This document shows positions 16,103 through 23,801 of a DNA stretch of 39,097 bases, piece by piece. Source of the stretch: Streptomyces longispororuber (lineage in GTDB: Bacteria > Actinomycetota > Actinomycetes > Streptomycetales > Streptomycetaceae). The first letter of the stretch is position 1, and each line of letters starts with the position of its first letter. The position numbers and the translations under genes were made by a program. The notes under the pieces are model-generated. The model was not told the origin of the DNA. It did no database searches and saw only the letters and a list, made by a program, of their open reading frames with translations. Location of the stretch: NCBI RefSeq assembly GCF_014656095.1, contig NZ_BNBT01000072.1:1-39097 (forward strand), read 5' to 3'.

Positions 16103-16486
16103 TCAGGGGCTGGGGGCGTATGCCGCTCGGAGGGCCTCCTGGGCTGCTGCCAGGGCCTCCGGTTCGGTCAGGCCCAGTCTGCGGGCCTGTTCGGCGTAGG
16201 TCTGCGCGGCCGCTGCCGCGCCCCGGGCGGCAGCGTCCCGCGCCGCCGCGACGAACGTTCCGTTCCGCCCCCGCGTCTCGATCACCCCGTCCTCCTCCAG
16301 CGCCCGGTACGCCTTGGCCACGGTGTTCGCCGCGAGCCCGAGCGTCTCCGCGAGCCCGCGCACGGTGGGGAGCTTGTAGCCGACGGGCAGCCCCCCGCCC
16401 CGCGCCTGCTCGGCGATCTGGGTCCGGACCTGCTCGTACGGCGGCGCGCTGCCCGCGCCTTCCTTGATGACGATCTTCAGAGCCAC
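16103..16486 (-). CDS. GntR-family regulator, YtrA subfamily
   Basis: A short GntR protein of 127 residues. The GTG at 16486 (VALKIVIKEG) matches the usual N-terminus of the subfamily; a GTG at 16504 would add six residues and cannot be excluded. The winged-helix DNA-binding domain is clear: PPYEQVRTQIAEQARGG, GYKLPTVRGLAETLGLAANT, VAKAYRALEEDGVIETR. Only about 45 Ala-rich residues follow, forming the small dimerisation helix pair typical of YtrA, with no ligand-binding FCD or UTRA domain. YtrA regulators usually repress adjacent ABC-transporter genes, but none lies next to this gene; the divergent neighbour is a GNAT 80 bases away. Self-repression and control of that GNAT are possible. Confidence 0.88.
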   Translation of the reverse strand: MALKIVIKEGAGSAPPYEQVRTQIAEQARGGGLPVGYKLPTVRGLAETLGLAANTVAKAYRALEEDGVIETRGRNGTFVAAARDAAARGAAAAAQTYAEQARRLGLTEPEALAAAQEALRAAYAPSP

Positions 16487-16566
16487 GCGCCGATTGTCCC
16501 GCACGCGCCCCGCCCGCGCGGAAATGGGGAGGCGCCCCGGCGGGCCCCGCGCGTACCGTCCCGAAC

Positions 16567-17499
16567 ATGACCGAGATCCACGTGCGCGACCTGCGCACCG
16601 CCGACCCGGCGGACGCCGCCGCGTACGCCGCGGTGCGGCGCGCGTCCGTGCCGGCCATGCCGGCCACCGCCGAATCCGTGGCGTACACCTGCGTGCACGC
16701 CCACCCCGACGCCCGCTACCGCGCTCTGGTCGCGGAGGCGGACGGCGAGGTGGTCGGCACCGCGCAGGTGGGCCTCGCCCACGACAGCCCGGAGCCGGGC
16801 CAGGGCTACCTGAACGTGTACGTGCACCCGGAGCGCACCGGCCTCGGCGCGGGCTCGCTCCTGGTGCGCACGGCCGAGGAGTTCCTGACGCACGAGGGCG
16901 CGACGGCCCTGTACACCTGGGTCCTCGACACGCCCCGCAACCGCGCCTTCGCCGCGCGCCGCGGCTACCGCGCGAGCCGTACCGCCCAGTTCCTCCGCCT
17001 GGACCTGGCGCGGGCCGCGCTGCCGCCGCTCGCCGACCCGCCGCCCGGCGTCGAACTGCGGACGGCGGCCGACTTCCGCGACGACCCGCGCCCGCTGTTC
17101 GCCCTGGACGCGGAGACCGCCGCGGACGAACCGAGCGACGTACCCGCCGAGTTCGACGACTACGCGTACTGGCTCACCGAGACCTGGCGCCACCCGCTGT
17201 TGAACCACGAGCTGACCACGGTCGCCGTGGTGGACGGCGAGCCGGCCGCGTTCACCCTGGCCCACACCGACGGCGATGGCCGCTACGCCTCCGGCATGAC
17301 GGGCACGGCCCGCGCGCACCGCGGCCGCGGCCTGGCCAAGCTGGCGAAGAACGCGTCGCTGCACCGGGCGCGGGAGGCCGGCTGCACGGAGGCGTTCACG
17401 GGCAACGACACCGAGAACGGTCCGATGGTCGCCATCAACCGGTGGTTCGGCTACGAGGTGTTCGACACGGAGGTCCGCCATGTCCGCGCCGTCGGCTGA
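16567..17499 (+). CDS. Double-domain GNAT acetyltransferase
   Basis: A 310-residue protein with two GNAT folds in tandem. The N-terminal copy has the acetyl-CoA loop in VYVHPERTGLGAGSLLV. The C-terminal copy, after about residue 165, has TGTARAHRGRGLAKLAKNAS and ends with NDTENGPMVAINRWFGYEVF, the typical final GNAT strand. It is of the Eis/MSH-type tandem layout, but without the C-terminal sterol-carrier domain of Eis. The substrate is unknown; mycothiol synthase is unlikely because its characteristic C-terminal motif is not seen. There is no clear ribosome site, so the transcript may be nearly leaderless. It overlaps the DUF402 gene by 20 bases and is divergent from the GntR gene. Confidence 0.88.
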   Translation: MTEIHVRDLRTADPADAAAYAAVRRASVPAMPATAESVAYTCVHAHPDARYRALVAEADGEVVGTAQVGLAHDSPEPGQGYLNVYVHPERTGLGAGSLLVRTAEEFLTHEGATALYTWVLDTPRNRAFAARRGYRASRTAQFLRLDLARAALPPLADPPPGVELRTAADFRDDPRPLFALDAETAADEPSDVPAEFDDYAYWLTETWRHPLLNHELTTVAVVDGEPAAFTLAHTDGDGRYASGMTGTARAHRGRGLAKLAKNASLHRAREAGCTEAFTGNDTENGPMVAINRWFGYEVFDTEVRHVRAVG

Positions 17500-17971
17500 C
17501 GTCGAGATCCACCTGCGCAAGGCGGGCCGTACGAAGATCCGCTACCCGGCGGCGCTGCTCGCGGACGACGGCACCCTGGTCACGGTCCGGGCGCCCTGGG
17601 CGGGCGCGGGCGTCCGCGACTTCGGCTTCGTGCGGTTCGAGCCGGGCGACACCTTCGTCGAGCACTACCGGCGGGACCGCTGGTACGCGGTCAAGGAGGT
17701 GTACGCCGCGGACGGCGCCCTGAAGGGCTGGTACTGCGACGTCACCCGGCCCGCCGTGCGCACCGGGTCCGTCGTGACGGTGGAGGACCTGGACCTCGAC
17801 CTGTGGTGCTCGGCGGACGGCGGCACGATCCTGCGCCTGGACGAGGACGAGTTCGCGGCGAGCGGCCTCGCCGCGACGGACCCGGCCGCCGCGGAAGCGG
17901 CCCTGCGGGCGCTGTCCGACCTGGAACGCCTGGCCGGAGAGGGACTGCTGCCCCGGAGCCGAGCGAGCTAA
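17480..17971 (+). CDS. DUF402 (FomD/Ntdp-like) hydrolase
   Basis: A 163-residue protein. The ATG at 17480 lies within the end of the GNAT gene and has CGGAGG upstream. The DUF402 core is readable: RDFGFVRFEPGDTFVEHYRRDRWYAVKEVYAADG, LKGWYCDVTRP and VTVEDLDLDLWCSADG, including the Tyr, Asp and Glu residues that bind the two metal ions in FomD and Ntdp. Characterised members hydrolyse nucleotide di- or triphosphates or CMP-conjugates. This protein is probably a small cytoplasmic phosphohydrolase co-translated with the GNAT. The exact substrate is unknown. Confidence 0.85.
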   Translation: MSAPSADVEIHLRKAGRTKIRYPAALLADDGTLVTVRAPWAGAGVRDFGFVRFEPGDTFVEHYRRDRWYAVKEVYAADGALKGWYCDVTRPAVRTGSVVTVEDLDLDLWCSADGGTILRLDEDEFAASGLAATDPAAAEAALRALSDLERLAGEGLLPRSRAS

Positions 17972-17984
17972 AGGCTATTTCTGT

Positions 17985-18014
17985 TTGCCTAAAGGGTTTA
18001 GGCATGCGCATAAT
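17985..18014 (+). promoter_or_regulatory. TetR-gene promoter with palindromic operator
   Basis: TTGCCT (17985-17990) and CATAAT (18009-18014) are spaced by 18 bases. A 19-base palindrome TGCCTAAAGGGTTTAGGCA (17986-18004; perfect 8-bp arms, GGG centre) lies across the -35 box and spacer. This is the expected geometry for self-repression by the TetR protein encoded 52 bases downstream. Confidence 0.75.
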
Positions 18015-18065
18015 CGGTTCTGGCGTTCGGCGTACACGTCCGGCGTCAGAAAGGACCGGTGCCGC

Positions 18066-18641
18066 ATGGTGCGCGCAGGACTCACCCCGGAGCGGCTGGC
18101 CCGCGCGGGGGCGGAGCTGGCCGACGAGGTCGGCTTCGAGCAGGTGACCGTATCGGCGCTCGCCCGGCGGTTCGACGTCAAGGTCGCGAGCCTGTACTCG
18201 CACCTGCGGAACTCCCAGGAGCTCAAGACCCGGATCGCCCTGCTCGCCCTGGAGGAGCTCGCCGACCGGGCCGCCGACGCGGTGGCCGGGCGGTCCGGCA
18301 GGGACGCCCTGACCGCCTTCGCGGACGTCTACCGCGACTACGCCCGCGAGCACCCCGGCCGCTACGCCGCGGCGCGGCAGCCGCTCGACCCCGAGACGGC
18401 GGCCGCGAGCGCGGGCGTCCGGCACGCCCAGATGATGCGGGCCGTCCTGCGCGGCTACGACCTGGCCGAGCCGGACCAGACCCACGCCGTCCGGCTGCTC
18501 GGCAGCGTCTTCCACGGCTACGTGAGCCTGGAGCTGAGCGGCGCGTTCAGCCACAGCGCACCGGACCCCCGGGAGAGCTGGTCGCGGATCCTCGACGCGC
18601 TCGACACCACCCTGCGCACCTGGCCCGCGCCCGCGTCCTAG
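18066..18641 (+). CDS. TetR-family transcriptional regulator
   Basis: A 191-residue regulator. The ATG at 18066 is chosen because GAAAGGA precedes it and it lies just downstream of a promoter-like site; a longer in-frame start at 17985 would place the operator in the coding region. The N-terminal helix-turn-helix is typical: LARAGAELADEVGFEQVTVSALARRFDVKVASLYSHL. The C-terminal part (YRDYAREHPGRYAAARQP ... LLGSVFHGYVSLELSGAF) matches the WHG/TetR_C_33 domain. It most likely represses its own promoter through the 19-bp palindrome, and may control the SGNH esterase that follows on the same strand. Confidence 0.92.
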   Translation: MVRAGLTPERLARAGAELADEVGFEQVTVSALARRFDVKVASLYSHLRNSQELKTRIALLALEELADRAADAVAGRSGRDALTAFADVYRDYAREHPGRYAAARQPLDPETAAASAGVRHAQMMRAVLRGYDLAEPDQTHAVRLLGSVFHGYVSLELSGAFSHSAPDPRESWSRILDALDTTLRTWPAPAS

Positions 18642-18667
18642 CCGCGGGTCCGCCTCCTGAGACCACC

Positions 18668-18713
18668 GCCCGCGCCCCGCGACACTCCCGGCCCGCGCCC
18701 CGGAACACTCCCG
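18668..18713. repeat. Two tandem copies of a 23-bp unit
   Basis: GCCCGCGCCCCGCGACACTC (first 20 bases, starting 18668) recurs at 18691 with two mismatches. It lies between the TetR and esterase genes. Confidence 0.75.
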
Positions 18714-18731
18714 GCCCGCACCGCCTCCTTC

Positions 18732-18750
18732 CCCGCCCCCCGAGGGCGGG
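18732..18750 (+). terminator. 7-bp GC hairpin between TetR and esterase genes
   Basis: CCCGCCC (18732-18738) pairs with GGGCGGG (18744-18750) around a five-base loop, 25 bases before the esterase ATG. It could end the TetR transcript or form part of the esterase leader. Confidence 0.4.
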
Positions 18751-18774
18751 CCCACCACTTCACAGGCAGACACC

Positions 18775-19965
18775 ATGCACACCGAGCACCACCACCGCCC
18801 CTGGATCACCACGCCCCTCACCGCGGACCTGCTGCGCGGCGCCCTCGACGTGGAGCGCACCGCGCACGGCCTGCTGCCGCACCGGCTGCCCGCACGGGCC
18901 CGCGCCCAGTGCGCCGACCCGCAGCTCGCCATGGCCGAGTCCCAGCCGTCCGGCGTGCGGCTGGCCTTCCGCAGCCGCGCCACCGCCGTCGAGCTGGACA
19001 CCCTGCCCACCAAGCGGGACTACGTGGGCGCGCCGCCGCGCCCCGACGGCCTGTACGACCTGGTCGTCGACGGCCGCCCGGCCGGTCAGGCCAGTGTGGC
19101 CGGGGGCAACACCCTCACCATCGACATGACCGCCGGGACCACCGAGACCCGGCCCGGGCCCGTGGGCACGGCGCGCTTCACCGGGCTGCCCGACCGCGCC
19201 AAGGACATCGAGATCTGGCTGCCGCACAACGAGACCACCGAGCTGGTCGCCCTGCGCACCGACGCGCCCGTCGAGCCGCTGCCCGACCGGGGCCGCCGGG
19301 TCTGGCTGCACCACGGCAGTTCGATCAGCCACGGCTCCGACGCCGCGAGCCCCAGCACCACCTGGCCCGCGCTCGCGGCGGCGCGCGGCGGCGTGGACCT
19401 GGTCAACCTGGGGCTGAGCGGCAGCGCCCTGCTCGACCCGTTCACCGCCCGGGCGCTGCGGGACACCCCGGCCGACCTGATCAGCGTGAAGATCGGCATC
19501 AACCTCGTCAACGCCGACCTGATGCGGCTGCGCGCCTTCGGCCCCGCCGTGCACGGCTTCCTGGACACCGTCCGCGAGGGCCACCCCACGGCGCCGCTCC
19601 TGGTGGTGTCGCCGATCCTGTGCCCGGTCCACGAGGACACGCCGGGGCCCAGCGCCCCGGACTTCAGCACCCTCGGCGAGGAGCGGCTGCGGTTCCGGGC
19701 CATGGGCGACCCGGCGGAGCGCGCCGCCGGGAAGCTGACGCTGAACGTCATCCGCGAGGAGCTGGAGCGGATCGTGCGGCAGCGCGCGGCCGACGACCCG
19801 CACCTGCACCACCTCGACGGCCGCGCCCTGTACGGCGAGGCCGAAGCCGCGCGCATGCCCCTGCCCGACGACCTCCACCCGGACGCCGCCGCCCACCGTC
19901 ACATGGGCGAGCGCTTCGCCGAACTGGTCTTCGCCACGGGCCCGTTCGCCGCTCCCGGGGCCTGA
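18775..19965 (+). CDS. SGNH/GDSL-type esterase, cytoplasmic
   Basis: A 396-residue protein with no signal peptide. The first 170 residues form a beta-rich domain (GVRLAFRSRATAVELDTLP, YDLVVDGRPAGQ) like the N-terminal carbohydrate-esterase-type domain found before some GDSL enzymes. The SGNH part has block I HHGSSISHGSD with the nucleophile Ser, NLGLSGSALLDP, VKIGINLVNADLM with block III Asn, and DDLHPDAAAHRHMG with the catalytic Asp/His. It is likely to deacylate a small ester or sugar ester. It follows the TetR regulator and converges on the methyltransferase-Nudix gene across a shared hairpin. The ribosome site is weak (AGGCAGA). Confidence 0.88.
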   Translation: MHTEHHHRPWITTPLTADLLRGALDVERTAHGLLPHRLPARARAQCADPQLAMAESQPSGVRLAFRSRATAVELDTLPTKRDYVGAPPRPDGLYDLVVDGRPAGQASVAGGNTLTIDMTAGTTETRPGPVGTARFTGLPDRAKDIEIWLPHNETTELVALRTDAPVEPLPDRGRRVWLHHGSSISHGSDAASPSTTWPALAAARGGVDLVNLGLSGSALLDPFTARALRDTPADLISVKIGINLVNADLMRLRAFGPAVHGFLDTVREGHPTAPLLVVSPILCPVHEDTPGPSAPDFSTLGEERLRFRAMGDPAERAAGKLTLNVIREELERIVRQRAADDPHLHHLDGRALYGEAEAARMPLPDDLHPDAAAHRHMGERFAELVFATGPFAAPGA

Positions 19966-19966
19966 T

Positions 19967-19992
19967 GCGGGGGCCGGTCACCGGCGCCCCGC
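19967..19992. terminator. Bidirectional hairpin between convergent genes
   Basis: GCGGGG-g-CCGG (19967-19977) pairs with CCGG-cg-CCCCGC (19981-19992) around TCA, giving ten base pairs with a small internal loop. It overlaps the last codons of the minus-strand gene. Confidence 0.6.
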
Positions 19993-21654
19993 GACCAGCT
20001 CCACCTCGTACCCGAGCCCGTCCTCCAGGTACGCCGCGCAGTGCGCCGGGCCCCCGGCGTACGGGTAGCGCTCCGCGAACAGCGGTGTCCACCCGTGCCC
20101 GGGGGCGAGCCGGACGAGCCGGTCGAGGGCGGCGCGGTCCGGCACGTGGAAGGCCAGGTGGTTCACGCCGGGCGCGCACCGGTCGTGGCGCCCGGGGCGC
20201 AGGGCGGCGGACTGCTCCAGGACGACGTACGCCTCGCCCCGCCGCCAGCTCCGGCCCCGCTCCCAGACCTGCTCGCGCGTGTAGCCCAGCTCCTCCAGGA
20301 GCCAGCCCCAGGAGGCCTCGGCGGACGCCAGGTCGGGCACCCACAGCTCGACGTGGTGCAGGGCGCCCGCCCGCCCGAGCCCCAGCGGCACCGTCCGGTC
20401 GGGCGCCCCGGGGTCGTGGGCCACCGTGTCCTCGTCGTGCTGCCAGTGCACGGCGAAGTGGTCGCCCGCCCGCAGGCGTTCGAGCCCCGCGCGGCAGTAG
20501 GCGACCATGTCGTCGGGCAGGTCGTCGAGCGGGTGCCAGGACAGCCCCGCGCACTTGTGGGGCTCGGCGTTGACGGGCTCCCCGCCCGCGCCGTACCGGG
20601 CCTCGAAGAACCACCCGGTACGGGGCGCGCCGCCCGGCCCCCGGTGCTGCAGGACGAGCACGGCACGCAGCTCGGCGGGGTCCAGGCGGAGCCCGAGCTC
20701 CTCCCGCGCCTCCCGGACCATGGCGGCCCGCACGTCCTCCCCGTCCTCGACGTGCCCCGAGGGGAGGTGCAACAGCCCGTCCCCGTACCCCGTCCCGGCC
20801 CGCCGGGCGAGCAGCACCTCCTCCCCGCGCCGCAGCACGAGGTGCACATCGACGACTTCGACGTGCCGGGAGGGGGCGCCCGCGCGGCGGGCCGTACCGA
20901 GCAGGGCGTAGCGCTCGTCGGCCACCGGGCCGCCCCACAGCCGCGGGTCGCCGGACAGGCGCTCGGTGTGCGTGTGCGCGACGAGCGGGGCGAGGGCCTC
21001 GGTCAGCCGGGCCGCGGGGATGCCCACCGGGCTGGTCCGCCCCCAGACGCCCTCGACCAGGACGAGGCGTCCGCCGGGCCGGAGCAGTGAACACCAGTGC
21101 CGCAGGGCCGCGTCGGGATCGGGAAGCAGCCACAGCACGTGCCGCGCCATGACCGCGTCGTACCGCCGCTCCCCCACCGGCGGGCGGGCGGCGTCGCCGA
21201 CGAGGACCAGCGCGTCGTGTCCGGCGAGCTTCGCACGGGCCCGCTCCGCCATGGCCGGGGACAGGTCGACCGCGGTCACCCGGTGGCCGCGCTCGGCGGC
21301 GAGCAGGGCCAGGCTGCCGGTGCCGCAGCCCAGGTCCAGGACGTCACCGGGCCCGTCCGGCAGCCAGTCCGCGAGGCGCTCGGCCCACGCGGCCCGGACC
21401 TCGGGGTCCCGCAGCCCGTGATCGGGCGCGTCGTCGAAGGCGGCGGCCTCCGCATCCCAGTCGACCTGCTCGACCCGGTCGGCCCGGTCGGCCTCATACC
21501 CCCGGTCGGCCCGCTCGGCCTGCTCGGCCTCGTGGCCCCGGTCGACCCGGTCGGCCTGCTCGGCCCGGTCGGCCTCGTGGCCCCGGTCGACCTCATCGGC
21601 CCGGTCGACGGTCGTCCGGCCTCGCCCGCCACCCGCCGTCACGTCAGAAGTCAT
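19978..21654 (-). CDS. Three-domain fusion: SAM methyltransferase + Nudix hydrolase + VOC/glyoxalase-fold domain
   Basis: One frame of 558 residues; the ATG at 21654 has GAGGGGG seven bases upstream. Residues 17-65 are a charged repeat (DRGHEADRAEQADRV-like units). Residues about 66-255 form a class I methyltransferase: LDLGCGTG at 106-113, TAVDLSPAM at 127-135, LLRPGGRLVLVEG. Residues about 262-400 form a Nudix domain with a perfect box G300-x5-E306-x7-REAREELGL. Residues about 425-556 form a VOC-superfamily domain (HHVELWVPDL, NHLAFHVPDR, DGLGYEVELVA). All three domains look intact. Methyltransferase-Nudix pairs occur in Streptomyces; the added VOC domain suggests one multifunctional enzyme handling a nucleotide-linked or activated small molecule, but no substrate can be named. 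The frame is continuous, so it is not an obvious frameshift artefact. Confidence 0.87.
   Translation of the reverse strand: MTSDVTAGGGRGRTTVDRADEVDRGHEADRAEQADRVDRGHEAEQAERADRGYEADRADRVEQVDWDAEAAAFDDAPDHGLRDPEVRAAWAERLADWLPDGPGDVLDLGCGTGSLALLAAERGHRVTAVDLSPAMAERARAKLAGHDALVLVGDAARPPVGERRYDAVMARHVLWLLPDPDAALRHWCSLLRPGGRLVLVEGVWGRTSPVGIPAARLTEALAPLVAHTHTERLSGDPRLWGGPVADERYALLGTARRAGAPSRHVEVVDVHLVLRRGEEVLLARRAGTGYGDGLLHLPSGHVEDGEDVRAAMVREAREELGLRLDPAELRAVLVLQHRGPGGAPRTGWFFEARYGAGGEPVNAEPHKCAGLSWHPLDDLPDDMVAYCRAGLERLRAGDHFAVHWQHDEDTVAHDPGAPDRTVPLGLGRAGALHHVELWVPDLASAEASWGWLLEELGYTREQVWERGRSWRRGEAYVVLEQSAALRPGRHDRCAPGVNHLAFHVPDRAALDRLVRLAPGHGWTPLFAERYPYAGGPAHCAAYLEDGLGYEVELVAGRR
21460..21606 (-). 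repeat. Imperfect ~45-bp coding repeat at N-terminus of the fusion protein
   Basis: Roughly three copies of a 12-15-residue unit rich in Asp, Arg, Glu and Ala (DRGHEADRAEQADRV and relatives) encode residues 17-65. The DNA shows repeated GGTCGACCCGGTCGGCC-like blocks. Confidence 0.75.
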
Positions 21655-21667
21655 GCGTCGGCCCCCT

Positions 21668-21715
21668 CTTCCCCACGCTCTCCCCCACGTCCTTCCCCAC
21701 GCTCTCCCCCACGTC
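21668..21715. repeat. Perfect 24-bp tandem duplication
   Basis: CTTCCCCACGCTCTCCCCCA plus CGTC occurs at 21668-21691 and again, identical, at 21692-21715, in the leader of the methyltransferase-Nudix-VOC gene. Confidence 0.9.
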
Positions 21716-21845
21716 GTCTGTCCCCGTCGATCGTGACACCCCCCACTGACAACCGGCCCCCGAAGAGAAACGTGCCGGTGCGGGCCCGTGTCGGGGAGGG
21801 GTTCGGTGGGTACGGCATGACAGACCCGGTAGGCAGGGAGGCCTC

Positions 21846-21989
21846 ATGCGCCGAGTGACCGTGCACAAGACCGTTGCGAAGTCCGTGGCCCGTCGTGTGC
21901 GGGAGGAGCGGCAGGCCGTCGAGCGGCTGCCCCGGGAGCGGACGGAGGTGCGCGGGGACGTCCGGCGCGTGTGGTGGCCGGACGAGTGA
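21846..21989 (+). CDS. Small basic protein, 47 residues, unknown function
   Basis: ATG at 21846 has a good ribosome site (AGGGAGG, about five bases away) and the 48-codon frame has over 90% GC at third positions, as in neighbouring genes. The protein starts MRRVTVHKTVAKSVARRVRE, is rich in Arg, Val and Glu, and ends VRRVWWPDE. It has no hydrophobic helix. The central part (about residues 9-30) could form an amphipathic helix. I do not recognise it. It stands alone between the divergent methyltransferase-Nudix gene and the convergent GNAT. Confidence 0.6.
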   Translation: MRRVTVHKTVAKSVARRVREERQAVERLPRERTEVRGDVRRVWWPDE

Positions 21990-22019
21990 CCGTCCCGGGC
22001 CGGGCCCGGGGTCCGGGGG

Positions 22020-22520
22020 TCAGGCCGTGAGGTGTTTGCGGTAGTGGAAGCGGTCGTAGACGCCCTCGACGCGCCGCTCCACGAACGCGTAGCCGAAGCG
22101 CGGGTAGATCTTCTGGTTCTCCCACATCAGCGCGTTGGTGTAGAGGCGGATCTCGGGCAGGCCGAGCGCCCGCGCGTGGTCCTCGACGAACTCCAGGAGG
22201 AGGCGGCCGAGTCCGGTGCCCTTGGTGTCGGGGCGCACGGCGATGTTGTCCAGGTAGAGGTGGTCCTCGTAGGCGTGGACGACCACCAGGCCGACGACCT
22301 CGCCCGCCGCGTCCTCGGCCACGTGCACCCGCCCCGCCGCCACGTTCCCCGCGTGGTCCGACTCCATCGGGGCGGGCACGCGGCCGATGCGCTCGATGTA
22401 GTGGTGGTACGCGGCGTCGGTGACCGCCTTCACGGCGGGCACGTCGGCGGCGGTGGCGGGGCGGACGCGGGCACGGGCGCCGCCGCGGGGCGCGCCGTCT
22501 GCGGTGGTCTCGTCGGTCAT
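22020..22520 (-). CDS. GNAT-family N-acetyltransferase
   Basis: A 166-residue single-domain GNAT. After a polar N-terminus the fold begins at ARVRPATAADVPAVKAVTDAAY. The acetyl-CoA-binding segment is DNIAVRPDTKGTGLGRLLL, and the end LYTNALMWENQKIYPRFGYAFVERR matches the final helices and strand of the family. There are no membrane or export signals. It is transcribed away from the LPMO gene and converges on the 47-residue ORF. Its substrate cannot be predicted. Confidence 0.9.
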   Translation of the reverse strand: MTDETTADGAPRGGARARVRPATAADVPAVKAVTDAAYHHYIERIGRVPAPMESDHAGNVAAGRVHVAEDAAGEVVGLVVVHAYEDHLYLDNIAVRPDTKGTGLGRLLLEFVEDHARALGLPEIRLYTNALMWENQKIYPRFGYAFVERRVEGVYDRFHYRKHLTA

Positions 22521-22795
22521 GCGCGTACCGTACGGGGGGACCCGGGCCGGCCGCCGTGACCGGGGCCACCGGTCCGGCCCCGGCGGGGCCGAGGTCGAGA
22601 CCCGCTCGAACGCCCGTGGCTGAGCCCGCGGTTAGCGGTCCCTTAAGCCGACCATAAAGATCACCGCCCCCCGCCTCCGGCGGGCGCGTCGCGGGATCTC
22701 CGGAGCTAGCTTGCTGATCACCGGGAGGGCGGCGCACCACCGTGTGGCGCCCCGGCCCCCGGCGTCCCATGCCGTCGCTCCAGGAGAGTCCCCCC

Positions 22796-23800
22796 ATGTC
22801 TGCTCGCCGCAAGGTCGCCACCGTCACCGCCGTGGGTGTCGCGCCGCTCGCCCTGTCCGTCCTGCCCGTCCTGTCCGCGGCTCCCGCCGCCGCGCACGGA
22901 TCGATGACGGACCCGGTGAGCCGGGTGGCCGCATGCTTCCAGGAGGGGCCCGAGGCGCCCAGGTCGGCGGCGTGCAAGGCGGTCGTCCGCGCGGGCGGCA
23001 CGCAGGCGCTGTACGACTGGAACGGCGTCAACATCGCCAACGCCGCGGGCCGGTCGAAGGAGATCATCCCGAACGGCAAGCTGTGCAGCGCGGGGAACGA
23101 CAAGTACAAGGGGCTCGACCTGCCCCGCACCGACTGGCCCGCGTCCCGCCTGAGCGCCGGGAAGCACACCTTCCGCTACCGGGCCACCGCCCCGCACCGG
23201 GGCTCCTTCGAGCTGTACCTCACCAAGAAGTCGTACGACCCGGCCAAGCCCCTGAAGTGGTCGGACCTGGAGAAGCGGCCCTTCGCGAAGGTCACCGACC
23301 CGAAGCTGGTGAACGGCTCGTACGTGTTCAGCGGGAAGGTTCCCGCCAGGTCCGGGCGCCACCTCGTGTACTCGATCTGGCAGCGGTCGGACTCCCCCGA
23401 GGCGTTCTACACCTGCTCGGACGTGGTGTTCGGGAGCGCCACCGGCAAGGGTGCCGGGGGCGCCGCGCCGTCCGCGCCGTCCGCGCCGTCCGAGAAGGAC
23501 ATCGCCGCCGGCTCGGGCAAGTCCTCCGTGGAGCACGGCGGGCACGGTGACGCCGACGCGAAGACCGGGCCCGCGGTCACCGAGGCCGCTCCGGCCGGGG
23601 GCGGCAGCGCCTCCGGCAACCACCCCGAGGTCAAGGGCGGCACCGCCGCGAAGCCCCTCGCGGCCACCGGCGACGACCTCGCCGAGACCGGCGGCGACAG
23701 CACCACGCCGTACCTCGCGGTCGGCGGCGCGGCGGCACTGGCCCTCGGCTCGGGTGTGATGTTCGTGGCGGCCCGCCGCCGCGCCGCGCACCGCTCCTAG
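22796..23800 (+). CDS. AA10 lytic polysaccharide monooxygenase, sortase-anchored
   Basis: A 334-residue copper enzyme for oxidative cleavage of chitin or cellulose. The ATG at 22796 is behind CAGGAGAG. A signal peptide ends ...APAAA, so that the mature protein starts with His (H34, HGSMTDPVSR), as required for the copper histidine brace; the second brace His is H134 (TAPHRGSF). The AA10 core runs to about residue 215 (FYTCSDVVF) and is followed by an 80-residue Ala/Gly/Pro/Ser linker. The C-terminus is a cell-wall sorting signal: LAETG at 295-299, a hydrophobic helix and RRRAAHRS, the LAxTG form recognised by class E sortases. The enzyme is therefore displayed on the wall instead of released. 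It resembles what I recall of S. coelicolor CbpC. Confidence 0.93.
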   Translation: MSARRKVATVTAVGVAPLALSVLPVLSAAPAAAHGSMTDPVSRVAACFQEGPEAPRSAACKAVVRAGGTQALYDWNGVNIANAAGRSKEIIPNGKLCSAGNDKYKGLDLPRTDWPASRLSAGKHTFRYRATAPHRGSFELYLTKKSYDPAKPLKWSDLEKRPFAKVTDPKLVNGSYVFSGKVPARSGRHLVYSIWQRSDSPEAFYTCSDVVFGSATGKGAGGAAPSAPSAPSEKDIAAGSGKSSVEHGGHGDADAKTGPAVTEAAPAGGGSASGNHPEVKGGTAAKPLAATGDDLAETGGDSTTPYLAVGGAAALALGSGVMFVAARRRAAHRS

Positions 23801-23801
23801 G

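Noticed and set aside
17985..18065. Upstream start for the TetR gene at 17985
   Set aside because: It would translate the promoter and operator palindrome; ATG 18066 has a better ribosome site and matches the family N-terminus.
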